Made by a program: the position numbers and the translations under genes. Below the pieces are notes generated by a model. That model was not told the origin of the DNA. It ran no database searches and saw nothing but the letters and a program-made list of their open reading frames with translations. Below, piece by piece: positions 7,421 to 15,733 of a DNA stretch of 64,000 nucleotides (position 1 is its first letter; every line of letters begins with the position of its first letter). The stretch covers positions 62,001 through 126,000 of the forward strand of contig NZ_JACBGE010000005.1 of the NCBI RefSeq assembly GCF_021401345.1. The letters are read 5' to 3'. Source of the stretch: Hydrogenophaga sp. NFH-34 (GTDB lineage: Bacteria > Pseudomonadota > Gammaproteobacteria > Burkholderiales > Burkholderiaceae_C).

Positions 7421-9277
7421 TCAGCCGTACATGGCCTCGATCTGCGGCGCGTATTTCTGCTGCACGAGCTTGCGCTTGAGCTTCATGGTGGGGGTGAGCT
7501 CTTCGTCCTCGGCGGTGAGCTGGGTGTCGAGCAGCCAGAAGGTCTTGATCTGTTCGACGCGGGCGAACTTCTTGTTGGTGGCGTCGATCACGCCCTGGAT
7601 GAGCTGCTGCACTTCCGGCGCGCGCGTGAGGCTGGCGTAGTTGGAGAAGGGCACGTCGTTGTCCTGCGCGTATTTCTCCACGTTCTCCTGGTCGATCATG
7701 ATGATCACGGTGAGGTAGGGGCGCTTGTCGCCGATGACCACGGCGTCGGTGATGTAGGGCGAGAACTTGAGTTCGTTCTCGATCTCGCTGGGCGTGATGT
7801 TCTTGCCGCCCGCCGTGATGATGATGTCTTTCATCCGGTCGGTGATGCGGAAAAACCCTTCGTCGTCGACCACGCCCACGTCGCCGGTATGCACCCAGCC
7901 GTCGGCGTCGATGGTTTCGGCGGTTTTTTCGGGCAGGTTGAGGTAGCCCATGAAGATGTTGGGGCCACGCACCAGGATCTCGCTGGTCTGCGGGTCCAGC
8001 CGCACTTCGTTGTACTGCGCGGCCGGGCCGATGCTGCCGGGCTTGATGCGCTGCACCGGCACGCCGGTGGACGCCCCGCAGGTCTCGGTCATGCCCCAGA
8101 CCTCCAGCATGGGCACGCCCAGCGCCAGGTACCAGCGCACGAGTTCGGGCGAAATGGGTGCGGCGCCGGTCACGAGGAAGCGGCTGCGGTGGATGCCGAT
8201 GAGCTTGCGCACGTTGTCGAGCACCAGCAGGCGCGCGGCGCGGAACTGGAGCCTGAGGCCCGCCGGCACCGCCTCGCCCTTGAGCACGTGGTCGGCCACG
8301 CGCTGGCCCACACCGATGGCCCAGGCGTAGGCGGCCTGCTGCACGGCGCCGGCCTCCTTGAGCGCGATCATCACGCCGGAATAGAACTTCTCCCACACGC
8401 GCGGCACCGCGGTGAACACCGTGGGCGCAATCTCGCGCACGTTTTCCGGCACGGTCTCGGGGTTTTCGACGAAGTTGAGCTTGGCGCCGGTGTAGAGCGA
8501 AAAATACTCACCGCCCATGCGTTCGGCGATGTGGCACAGCGGCAGAAAACACATGCATTCGTCGCTGTCGAAGCGCGGCAGGATGGCGTTGTAGCCGCGT
8601 GCCGTGTAGACCAGCCCGCGGTGGCTGTGCATGGCGCCCTTGGGCTTGCCGGTGGTGCCCGAGGTGTAGACGAGGATCGCCAGGTCGTCGGGCTGCACCG
8701 CCGCCACGCGCTCGCTCAGCGCCTGCGGGTGGGCCCGGTGGTGCTCGCGGCCACGGGCGCGCAGCGCATCGAGGCTGATGACCATGGGGTCGTCGAAGTC
8801 GCGCAGGCCGTCCATGTCGAAGACGATGATGTGGCGCAGCAGCGGCAGTTGATCGCGCACGGCCAGCGCCTTGTCGAGCTGTTCGTCGTCTTCCACGAAC
8901 AGCACCGTGGTGCGCGAGTCCTGGCAGAGGTAGTGCACCTGCTCGGCGGCGTCGGTGGGGTAGATGCCGTTGGAGACGCCGTGGGCGCTGAGCACGGCCA
9001 GGTCGCTCAGCACCCATTCGATGTTGGTGTTCGACAGGATGGAGGCGGTCTCGCGGCTGCCGAAGCCCAGGGCCAGCAGGCCGTGGCCGATCTCGCGCAC
9101 CGCGTCGCCAACCTGCGTCCAGCGCCAACTGCGCCAGATGCCATAGTCTTTCTGGCGCAGCCACACGTCGGGGCCGCGCCGTTCGACCGCGTTCCAGAAC
9201 ATCGCGGCCAGGTTGTCGCCGTCGAGCACGCTCTCGGTCTGCGGCTGGATGTGGGCCAGGTCCCAGAGGTAGCTCAT
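7421..9277 (-). CDS. AMP-dependent long-chain acyl-CoA synthetase (FadD15/FAA1 type)
   Basis: 618 residues, in the size range of FAA1-type synthetases. It has the AMP/ATP motif YTSGTTGKPKG, the GMTET motif (VWGMTETCG), the TGD motif (GWVHTGDVGVVD) and the C-terminal lysine region with TMKLKRK. It activates a carboxylic acid to its CoA thioester using ATP. The start giving MSYLWDLAHIQ lies 7 bases after the livF stop. The frame extends further upstream inside livF, but that part is not conserved-looking. Its place between livF and the binding protein suggests uptake and activation of one acid in a single operon. Confidence 0.88.
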   Translation of the reverse strand: MSYLWDLAHIQPQTESVLDGDNLAAMFWNAVERRGPDVWLRQKDYGIWRSWRWTQVGDAVREIGHGLLALGFGSRETASILSNTNIEWVLSDLAVLSAHGVSNGIYPTDAAEQVHYLCQDSRTTVLFVEDDEQLDKALAVRDQLPLLRHIIVFDMDGLRDFDDPMVISLDALRARGREHHRAHPQALSERVAAVQPDDLAILVYTSGTTGKPKGAMHSHRGLVYTARGYNAILPRFDSDECMCFLPLCHIAERMGGEYFSLYTGAKLNFVENPETVPENVREIAPTVFTAVPRVWEKFYSGVMIALKEAGAVQQAAYAWAIGVGQRVADHVLKGEAVPAGLRLQFRAARLLVLDNVRKLIGIHRSRFLVTGAAPISPELVRWYLALGVPMLEVWGMTETCGASTGVPVQRIKPGSIGPAAQYNEVRLDPQTSEILVRGPNIFMGYLNLPEKTAETIDADGWVHTGDVGVVDDEGFFRITDRMKDIIITAGGKNITPSEIENELKFSPYITDAVVIGDKRPYLTVIIMIDQENVEKYAQDNDVPFSNYASLTRAPEVQQLIQGVIDATNKKFARVEQIKTFWLLDTQLTAEDEELTPTMKLKRKLVQQKYAPQIEAMYG

Positions 9278-9284
9278 AACAGGG

Positions 9285-10073
9285 TCATCTCCAGGTTTTC
9301 TTTTTCTTCCAGCGCCGGTCGGCGCGCACACCGGCTTCCTTCATGCCCAGGTAGAACTCCTTGATGTCCTCCTTCTCGCGCAGGCGGGCACAGGTGTCTT
9401 CCATCACGATGCGGCCGTTTTCGAGCACGTAGCCGTAGTCGGCGGCGTTGAGCGCCATGCTCGCGTTCTGTTCGACCAGCAGCAGCGTGGTGCCCCGTTC
9501 GCGGTTGATGCGCACCACGATCTCGAAGATTTCCTTGGTCAGCTTGGGCGACAGGCCGAGGCTGGGTTCGTCGAGCAGGATCAGGTCGGGGTTGGCCATG
9601 AGCGCGCGGCTGATGGCCAGCATCTGCTGCTGCCCGCCCGAGAGCAGGCCGGCGTCCTGCGCGGCGCGTTCCTTGAGGATGGGGAAGTAGCTGAACACCA
9701 GTTCCATGTCGCGCGCCACGCCGTCGCGGTCGCTGCGCGTGTAGGCGCCCATGAGCAGGTTGTCGCGCACGCTCAGCAGCGGGAACACCTCGCGCCCTTC
9801 GGGCACGTGCATCAGGCCCTGCTGCACGATGAAGGCCGGGTCCTGCGCGGTGATGTTCTCGCCCTTGAACTCCACCGAGCCCTTGCGCGGGTCGATGATG
9901 CCGCTGATGGTCTTGAGGATGGTGGTCTTGCCGGCGCCGTTGCTGCCGAGCACGGTGGCGATCTCGCCGCGCCGCACCTGCAGGCTGACGCCGCGGATCG
10001 CCTTGATCGGGCCGTAGGCACTCTCGACGTTGAGCAGACTGAGCACGGCGTGGTCGGTCACGGGCGCCGTCAT
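9285..10073 (-). CDS. livF: branched-chain amino acid-type ABC transporter ATP-binding protein LivF
   Basis: 262 residues. Walker A is GSNGAGKTT, the signature is LLSGGQQQM, and Walker B is LILLDEPSLGLSP, all in normal spacing; LLVEQNA is the H-loop region. The C-terminus (GVRADRRWKKKKTWR) is a basic extension beyond the usual LivF length. Its ATG overlaps the livG stop by four bases (ATGA). With LivG it forms the ATPase pair energising the LivH/LivM channel. Confidence 0.93.
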   Translation of the reverse strand: MTAPVTDHAVLSLLNVESAYGPIKAIRGVSLQVRRGEIATVLGSNGAGKTTILKTISGIIDPRKGSVEFKGENITAQDPAFIVQQGLMHVPEGREVFPLLSVRDNLLMGAYTRSDRDGVARDMELVFSYFPILKERAAQDAGLLSGGQQQMLAISRALMANPDLILLDEPSLGLSPKLTKEIFEIVVRINRERGTTLLLVEQNASMALNAADYGYVLENGRIVMEDTCARLREKEDIKEFYLGMKEAGVRADRRWKKKKTWR

Positions 10074-10930
10074 GTCCGCACCCCTTCGCGCACCGCGCCA
10101 CCGGCCTCGCGGCGCAGGCTGGACACGTCGTCCACCGTGCCGAGGTAGGCCTCGACCACGCCCGGATGGCGCTGCACTTCGGCCGGCGTGCCGGTGGCCA
10201 GCTCGGCGCCCATGCTCATGGCCAGCACGCGGTCGGACACTTTGGACACCAGCCCCATGTCGTGCTCCACCATCAGCACCGTGATGCCCAGCTCGTTCTT
10301 GATGTCGCTGATCCAGAAGGCCATGTCGTCGGTCTCTTCCACGTTCAGGCCCGACGAGGGTTCGTCCAGCAGCAGCAGGCGCGGTTCGGTGCACAGCGCG
10401 CGCGCCAGTTCCACCACCTTGCGCACACCGTAGGGCAGGCCCGCCACCAGCGATTCGCGGTGGTGCTGCAGGTCGAGGAAGTCGATCACCTGCTCGACCT
10501 TTTCGCGCGCGGCGATCTCGGCGCGGCGCGTGCGGCCGGTGAACAGCATCTCGCTCCACAGGCCGCTGCGGCGGTGCGTGTGCCGGCCGATCAGCAGGTT
10601 CTGCAGCACGGTGGCGTGCTCGAACAGCTCGATGTTCTGGAAGGTGCGCGCGATGCCCAGCCCCGCGATGCGGTGGGGCGGCTGCTCGGTCAGGCGCAGC
10701 GAGCCGTGCGGGCCCTGGTACTGAATCTCGCCACTGGTGGGCGTGTAGATGCGGCTGATCAGGTTGAACACCGTCGTCTTGCCGGCACCGTTGGGGCCGA
10801 TGAGCGTGAACACCTCGCCGCGCTTCACGTCGAAGCTCACGTCGTTGACCGCCAGCACGCCGCCGAAGCGCACGCTCAGGTGCTTGGCCGACAGCAGCAC
10901 CTCGGTCGATTGGGGTTGTGCGTGGGTCAT
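10070..10930 (-). CDS. livG: branched-chain amino acid-type ABC transporter ATP-binding protein LivG
   Basis: 286 residues. Walker A is GPNGAGKTT; ARTFQNIELF is the Q-loop region typical of LivG. LPYGVRKVVELARAL stands in place of the canonical LSGGQ, a variant seen in the LivG family, and Walker B is LLLLDEPSSGLN. It is coupled to livF by an ATGA overlap. A 271-base gap containing a REP-like element separates it from livM, which is unusual because liv genes are mostly contiguous. Confidence 0.93.
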   Translation of the reverse strand: MTHAQPQSTEVLLSAKHLSVRFGGVLAVNDVSFDVKRGEVFTLIGPNGAGKTTVFNLISRIYTPTSGEIQYQGPHGSLRLTEQPPHRIAGLGIARTFQNIELFEHATVLQNLLIGRHTHRRSGLWSEMLFTGRTRRAEIAAREKVEQVIDFLDLQHHRESLVAGLPYGVRKVVELARALCTEPRLLLLDEPSSGLNVEETDDMAFWISDIKNELGITVLMVEHDMGLVSKVSDRVLAMSMGAELATGTPAEVQRHPGVVEAYLGTVDDVSSLRREAGGAVREGVRT

Positions 10931-11076
10931 GTCAAGGCTCCCGGACCCCTGGCAGGGCGGGTGCCGGCGCGTGGGCGCCCCTGGTGCCCGCTGCCCCGGG
11001 AGTTCCCACCAGCGCGGACATTCAGCGCAGCGTGGGCGCGGTGCGCCGTCCCGGGCCCGCGATGCGGCACCCCGAT

Positions 11077-11166
11077 CCCGTCATGCCCGCGCAGGCGGGC
11101 ATCCAGGCACGAACCCACCAGAAGGGCGTGCATCCCGCCATGCACTACCCGCCTGCGCGGGAACGA
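11077..11166. repeat. REP/BIME-like palindromic repeat between livM and livG
   Basis: A left half beginning CCCGTCATGCCCGCGCAGG (11077-11108) faces an inverted right half, CCCGCCTGCGCGGGAACGAC, ending at 11166. The first 32 bases are repeated exactly at 14219-14250, and a diverged inverted copy is at 15181-15208. The element interrupts the liv operon. Such elements can form stable RNA hairpins and stabilise or attenuate the upstream message. Confidence 0.7.
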
Positions 11167-11201
11167 CGCGGCAGGCGTGGGCCGAGACAACAGGAAGTGC
11201 T

Positions 11202-12278
11202 TCATTTCAGGCGGTCCGATTTCTGGAACGACTTCTGCCGCTTGAACATGCCCTTGCGGTAGAACGGGAACAACTGGAACCAGGTGCGCACCTTGAGCCA
11301 GCGGCCGTACAGCCCCATGGGCTCGAACAGCACGAAGGCGATCAGCACCAGGCCGTACACCGTGCCCTGCAACCCGGTGGACTGGCCGATGGCTTCGGGC
11401 AGGTAGTCCTTGCCGAGCGCGATGAGCTGCGGCATCACGATCAGGAAGATCGCGCCCAGGAAGGCACCGTGCACCGAACCGAGCCCACCGATCACCACCA
11501 TCAGCAGCAGGTCGATCGACTGGATGATGGAAAACTGCTCGGGCGAAAGAAACTGGATCTTGTGCGCATACAGCGCCCCGCCGATGCCCGCCAGCGCCGC
11601 CGACAGCGCAAAGCTCAGCGTCTTGTAGCGCGCCAGATGGATGCCCATGCTCTGCGCCGAAATCTCCGAATCGCGGATCGCCACGAAGGCCCGCCCAGTG
11701 GGGGCGCGCAGCAGGTTGACGATGGCCAGCGTGGCCCCCACGGCGAGCACCAGGCACAGGAAGTAGAACGACTCGGTGGTGTCCAGCGTCCAGCCCCCCA
11801 GCGACGGCGGGTTGACCAGCAGGCCGGAATTGCCACCGGTCACCGACTCCCAGCGCGCCATGCCCTCTTCCACGATGAAGCCGAAAGCCAGCGTGGCCAT
11901 GCCCAGGTAGATGCCTTTGACACGCAGGGCCGGCAACCCGACCACCATGCCCACGGCGGCCGAGAGCAGGCCGGCGCAGGCGATGGACACCGGGAACGGC
12001 CAGCCCGCGTTGCTGAGCACCGCCTCGGTGTAGGCGCCCACGCCCAGAAAAGCCGCGTGCCCGAGCGAAAACAACCCGGTGAAGCCGGCCAACAGCATCA
12101 GACCCAGGCCGACGATGGCGTAGATCAGCACGAAGGTCAGTTGCGCGAGCCAGTACTCGGGCAGGGCCCAGGGCGCGGCCACCAGGCCCAGCCCCAGCAG
12201 GCCATACCAGAAGCGGTGGCCACCGTGTTTGGCGAGCCGGATGTCCTGGTCGTAATCGGTCTTGAAGATAAAGCGCAT
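11202..12278 (-). CDS. livM: branched-chain amino acid-type ABC transporter permease LivM
   Basis: 358 residues with about ten hydrophobic helices. Family features are GLGLMLLAGFTGLFSLGHAAFLGVGAY near residue 60, the cytoplasmic coupling segment GRAFVAIRDSEISAQSMGI, and VIGGLGSVHGAFLGA near residue 270. It pairs with LivH to form the membrane channel. The C-terminal 30 residues are polar and basic (FPFYRKGMFKRQKSFQK). It begins 11 bases after the livH stop. Confidence 0.92.
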   Translation of the reverse strand: MRFIFKTDYDQDIRLAKHGGHRFWYGLLGLGLVAAPWALPEYWLAQLTFVLIYAIVGLGLMLLAGFTGLFSLGHAAFLGVGAYTEAVLSNAGWPFPVSIACAGLLSAAVGMVVGLPALRVKGIYLGMATLAFGFIVEEGMARWESVTGGNSGLLVNPPSLGGWTLDTTESFYFLCLVLAVGATLAIVNLLRAPTGRAFVAIRDSEISAQSMGIHLARYKTLSFALSAALAGIGGALYAHKIQFLSPEQFSIIQSIDLLLMVVIGGLGSVHGAFLGAIFLIVMPQLIALGKDYLPEAIGQSTGLQGTVYGLVLIAFVLFEPMGLYGRWLKVRTWFQLFPFYRKGMFKRQKSFQKSDRLK

Positions 12279-12289
12279 GCGGACTCCGG

Positions 12290-13165
12290 TCAGACTTTCT
12301 TGCGCAGCTTTTCACCGAACAGACCGTTGGGCTTGAGCACCAGCATCAGCAGCACCACGATGTAGGGCGCGATGTCCTTGACGCCTTCGGGCAGGTAAAA
12401 CCCCGACAACGCTTCGACGATGCCGATCACCAGCCCGCCGACGATCGCGCCCGGCAGGCTGCCGAAGCCGCCGACCACCGCGGCCGGAAAGGCCTTGAGC
12501 CCGATGAAGCCCATGTTGGCGTGCACGAAGGTGATGGGCGCCAGCAGCAGCCCGGCGATGGCCGCCACCCCGGCCGCCAGCCCCCACACCAGCCCGTTGA
12601 GCCGCTTGACCGGAATGCCCATGTAATAGGCCGCCAGCTGGTTCTGCGACGAGGCCTGCATGGCGATGCCCAGCTTGCTGTAGCGAAACAGCGCGAACAG
12701 CGCCACGCACAGCGCGGCCGTCACGCCGATCACCATGAGCTGCTCCACCGCGAGCACCAGGTCGCCCAGGCGCAGCACCTCGCCTGCGTAGGGCACGGCC
12801 AGGGTGTGCGTGTCGGTGCCGATGTTGGGGATCATGGTGATCACCCCGCGCAGCACGTAGCCCACGCCGATGGTCAGCATCACGATGGAAAAAGCCGGCT
12901 GGCCGAGGATGGGCCGGATCACCAGGCGCTCCAGCCCGATGCCGAACAGCCCCATGCCGATCACGGCCGCGGGCACCGCGAGCCAGAACGGAAAGCCCAG
13001 CAACGTCATCGTCAGAAGCCCGCCGAAGGCGCCGACCATCATGAGGTCGCCCTGGGCGAAGCTGACCGTTTCGGTCGCCTTGTAGATCAGCACGAACCCG
13101 AGGGCAATCAATCCGTAGATACAGCCCTGGGCCACACCGCTGATCAGCAGTTGCAGCAGTTGCAC
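12290..13165 (-). CDS. livH: branched-chain amino acid-type ABC transporter permease LivH
   Basis: 291 residues from a GTG start; AGGAGA is seven bases upstream, which favours this GTG over the in-frame ATG 33 bases earlier. Family features are GLIALGFVLIYKATETVSFAQGD at about residue 17, the coupling loop SKLGIAMQASSQNQLAAYYMG, and GGFGSLPGAIVGG near the C-terminus. It is the first gene of the operon livH-livM-livG-livF-acyl-CoA synthetase-binding protein. Confidence 0.93.
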   Translation of the reverse strand: MQLLQLLISGVAQGCIYGLIALGFVLIYKATETVSFAQGDLMMVGAFGGLLTMTLLGFPFWLAVPAAVIGMGLFGIGLERLVIRPILGQPAFSIVMLTIGVGYVLRGVITMIPNIGTDTHTLAVPYAGEVLRLGDLVLAVEQLMVIGVTAALCVALFALFRYSKLGIAMQASSQNQLAAYYMGIPVKRLNGLVWGLAAGVAAIAGLLLAPITFVHANMGFIGLKAFPAAVVGGFGSLPGAIVGGLVIGIVEALSGFYLPEGVKDIAPYIVVLLMLVLKPNGLFGEKLRKKV

Positions 13166-13316
13166 GCCGTGGTCTCCTGTGGGTGCGGGGAAGGTCATTG
13201 CCACCCGCGCAATGGCGCGGCCCCGGCCTCTGAGCGGGTTATAGCTGTCGACCCGGAGACTCGCGCTAGGGGTTGTCCCCGAGCCGCAGTCGCGAAGGTG
13301 CCAGCACCATGCCGGC

Positions 13317-14108
13317 ATGCCCGTGCACACCGAACAGATCGACGACATCACTGTCGTCACCCTCGACCGCCCCGCCGTGCGCAACGCGGTGGACGGCGAC
13401 ACCGCCCGCGCCCTGCATGCGGCGTTTCTGGCTTTTGACGCCGATCCCCACGCCAGGGTCGCGGTGTTTCACGGCGCTCATGGCCACTTCTGCGCCGGCT
13501 GGGACCTGCAGCACGGCGCCCGCCTGGCCGCCCGCGGCGAAGCCGGACCGCTGGCCGATCTGGACTTCGACAGCGCCGACCCGCAGGCCCTGGGGCCCAT
13601 GGGGCCGTCGCGCCTGCGCCTGGGCAAGCCCGTGATCGCAGCCGTCAGCGGTGCGGCGGTCGCCGGCGGCATGGAACTGGCGCTGTGGTGCGATCTGCGC
13701 GTGATGGAAACCGACGCCTACTTCGGCGTCTACTGCCGCCGCTTCGGCGTGCCGCTGATCGACGGCGGCACGGTGCGGCTGCCGCGCCTGATCGGCATGG
13801 GCCACGCGATGGACCTGATCCTCACCGGCCGCCAGGTGGGCGCCGACGAGGCGCTGCGCATCGGCCTGGCCAACCGCGTGGTCCCCACCGGGCAGGCGCG
13901 CGACGCCGCCATCGCGCTGGCCCGGCAACTGGCCGCCTTCCCGCAGGCCACGATGCGGGCCGACCGCGAGAGCGCCTACGCGCAGTGGGATCTGCCGCTG
14001 GGCGACGCCCTGCAGCAGGAATGGCAACGCGGCAAGACCCGCATCCCCGACGCGCTGGACGGCGCCACCCGCTTCGCCCAGGGCCAGGGCCGCCACGGCC
14101 GCTTCTGA
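13317..14108 (+). CDS. enoyl-CoA hydratase/isomerase (crotonase) family protein
   Basis: 263 residues with a crotonase fold: the oxyanion strand HFCAGWDLQ, the second oxyanion segment AVSGAAVAGGMELALWCDLR with the first catalytic glutamate (GMEL), and the RLPRLIGMGHAMDLILTGR helix region. The position of the second hydratase glutamate (usual pattern QPE before LG) reads VYCRRFGVPL, so that residue seems absent. Classical hydration may therefore not be its reaction; isomerase, hydrolase or lyase activity is possible. It is divergent from livH across 151 bases. Confidence 0.82.
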   Translation: MPVHTEQIDDITVVTLDRPAVRNAVDGDTARALHAAFLAFDADPHARVAVFHGAHGHFCAGWDLQHGARLAARGEAGPLADLDFDSADPQALGPMGPSRLRLGKPVIAAVSGAAVAGGMELALWCDLRVMETDAYFGVYCRRFGVPLIDGGTVRLPRLIGMGHAMDLILTGRQVGADEALRIGLANRVVPTGQARDAAIALARQLAAFPQATMRADRESAYAQWDLPLGDALQQEWQRGKTRIPDALDGATRFAQGQGRHGRF

Positions 14109-14150
14109 GCCGGCCCGGCGCCCCTTCCCACCCCTGCATGCGGAATCCCC

Positions 14151-14194
14151 CAGACAACCCAGACAACCCAGACAACCCAGACAACCCAGACGCC
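14151..14194. repeat. 9-bp tandem repeat
   Basis: Four perfect units of CAGACAACC (14151-14186) plus a partial fifth (CAGACGCC) lie 43 bases after the crotonase stop. No coding role is seen on the plus strand. Such a short perfect array is prone to copy-number change. Confidence 0.85.
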
Positions 14195-14218
14195 CCAAGC
14201 CCCCCGACCCACCGCCAC

Positions 14219-14305
14219 CCCGTCATGCCCGCGCAGGCGGGCATCCAGGCCGGGCGACGCCGATGCCGAAACCCCGGGTTCCTGCCGGCGCAGGAACGGC
14301 CGATG
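14219..14305. repeat. REP-like palindromic repeat, second copy
   Basis: The first 32 bases are identical to 11077-11108. They are followed by a separate small palindrome, TTCCTGCcggcGCAGGAA, near 14279-14296. It lies between the tandem repeat and the amidotransferase gene. Confidence 0.65.
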
Positions 14306-14372
14306 GTCCGCCCCCGTGTGCCGGTCTGTCCAGCAACCTTTGGCCCCATGCGGATCGACGAAACTTCCTATC

Positions 14373-15167
14373 ATGGGGCGGATGACCGCCGCCGACCTGC
14401 CCTCTCCCGATGACGCCCCAGCCGCCGAAGTGCTGGTGCTGCAGCACACCCGCGAAGACACCCCCGCCTACCTGGGCGAGTGGCTGGACCGGCAAGGGGT
14501 GCGCTGGGACCTGCGCTGCGCCGAGGCGGGCGAGCCCTATCCGGCCTCGGTCGCGCGCTACCGGGCGTTGGCCGTGCTGGGCGGCGAGTGGAGCGCCAAC
14601 GACGAGCGCGCATCGCTGCGGCAGGCCGAAGCCCTGATCCGCGAGGCCGACGCTCTGGGCATCCCGGTGATCGGGCATTGCCTGGGCGGGCAGCTCATGG
14701 CACGCGCACTGGGCGGGCGGGTCCAGACGCTGCCGCAACCGGAAATCGGCTGGCTGCCCGTGCAGGTGGGCCGCAGCGAGGCCGCCCGGCGCTGGCTGGG
14801 CGACGGACCGACCGCCACGGTCTACCAGTGGCACTCCGACAGCTTCGTGCAGTTGCCGCCGCAGGCGGAGCTGATCGCCGCGTCACCGGCCTGCCCGCAC
14901 CAGGCGTTCGCCATCGGGCCGCACCTGGCGATGCAGTTCCACATCGAGATCACCCCCGCCAAGATCGACGCCTGGCTGGGCCATCCCGGCACGGTCTACC
15001 CCCAGGCCATGGCCCGGCACCCCGACAGCGTGCAGGACCCGGACACCATGCGCGCCGCCACCCGGCAGCACCAGGCCGGCAGCGAAGCCCTGGCCGACCA
15101 CATCTACAGCGCCTGGCGGGCGCGCTGGCCAGGCCATCGGGCGCCCAGCCAGGGGCTGCCCCCCTGA
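14373..15167 (+). CDS. class I glutamine amidotransferase-like protein
   Basis: 264 residues from the ATG giving MGRMTAADLPSP; a second ATG nine bases later is equally possible. The core has VLGGEWSAND, the nucleophile elbow VIGHCLGGQLMARALGG, WHSDSF (the third-strand histidine seen in GMP-synthase-like stand-alone amidotransferases) and MQFHIEI with the catalytic His-x-Glu pair. Proteins of this kind hydrolyse glutamine or a gamma-glutamyl compound. No synthetase partner is adjacent, so the acceptor substrate is unknown. Confidence 0.8.
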   Translation: MGRMTAADLPSPDDAPAAEVLVLQHTREDTPAYLGEWLDRQGVRWDLRCAEAGEPYPASVARYRALAVLGGEWSANDERASLRQAEALIREADALGIPVIGHCLGGQLMARALGGRVQTLPQPEIGWLPVQVGRSEAARRWLGDGPTATVYQWHSDSFVQLPPQAELIAASPACPHQAFAIGPHLAMQFHIEITPAKIDAWLGHPGTVYPQAMARHPDSVQDPDTMRAATRQHQAGSEALADHIYSAWRARWPGHRAPSQGLPP

Positions 15168-15180
15168 CAGAATGCCCAGC

Positions 15181-15208
15181 GAATGCCCGCCTGCGCGGAA
15201 ATGACGGG
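15181..15208 (-). repeat. REP-like repeat, third copy (inverted, diverged)
   Basis: On the minus strand it reads CCCGTCATTTCCGCGCAGGC followed by GGGCATTC, matching the element at 11077 and 14219 with a few changes. It lies just after the amidotransferase stop. Confidence 0.6.
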
Positions 15209-15261
15209 TTTGCGCATCGGCGACCCGCGCAGCGATGGCGCGTGGCGACCAGGAATCCAGC

Positions 15262-15340
15262 GCCGGGCCGCCCCAAGCTGGATTCGCACCCCCTCGGGGG
15301 GCAGCGACCTGCGCAGCGGCGGCGCGTGGGGGCCCTGCCC
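15262..15340. repeat. dispersed intergenic repeat (GCCCCAAGC...GCGCAGCGGCG type)
   Basis: The sequence holds GGGCCGCCCCAAGCTGGATT, then a CCCCTCGGGGG palindrome, then GCGCAGCGGCGGCGC. Blocks of the same order occur at 57505-57606 between exbB and exbD. No coding potential was seen. Confidence 0.45.
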
Positions 15341-15341
15341 C

Positions 15342-15629
15342 TTAATCCACCCAGCACACCACCGGCCCCAGGCGGCGTTCGGCCAGAAACACCGCTTCGC
15401 GCAGCGACAGCGCCACGCCCCCGTTGAACCAGGGCGGCACCGGCTCTGGCGTGTGGTAGCGCACGTAGTAACACTCCACCTGCCGGTCCAACGCGAGTTC
15501 GGGCGGGTCGTCGCTGTCGTCGGAGCCGAGCAGCGTGTGGTGGCACACGATCTCCACCGCGCACGGCGAGACGCCGGCGTGGTGCCAGAAACCCCGTTTC
15601 ACCGGGGGCAGGTCGTCGATGACACGCAT
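15342..15629 (-). CDS. small conserved-looking hypothetical protein
   Basis: 95 residues beginning MRVIDDLPPVKRGFWHHAG. A good GGGAGG ribosome site lies eight bases before the ATG, and codon use matches the neighbours, so it is probably a real gene. It is soluble, acidic in the middle (GSDDSDDPPELALD) and rich in aromatics, with CYYVRYHTPEP and LREAVFLAERRLGPVV near the C-terminus. No signal peptide, membrane segment or known motif was recognised. It lies downstream of the thioesterase gene in the same direction, about 100 bases away. Function unknown. Confidence 0.65.
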   Translation of the reverse strand: MRVIDDLPPVKRGFWHHAGVSPCAVEIVCHHTLLGSDDSDDPPELALDRQVECYYVRYHTPEPVPPWFNGGVALSLREAVFLAERRLGPVVCWVD

Positions 15630-15733
15630 GGCCGCACACCTCCCGGACCAGCCTGGGCCCGTGGACACCATGATAGGAAATCGCCCCGTTTGCGCCAAGC
15701 GGGCCAGCCCGGGGTGGGCGGGCGCCCCGGGTC

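Noticed and set aside
7385..9364. Long open frame on the plus strand opposite the acyl-CoA synthetase
   Set aside because: Its translation is rich in histidine, glycine, alanine and aspartate, with no family motif. It mirrors the codon bias of the real minus-strand gene and is a high-GC antisense artefact.
14151..14194. Short CRISPR-like array
   Set aside because: The units are 9 bases long with no spacers, so this is a simple tandem repeat.
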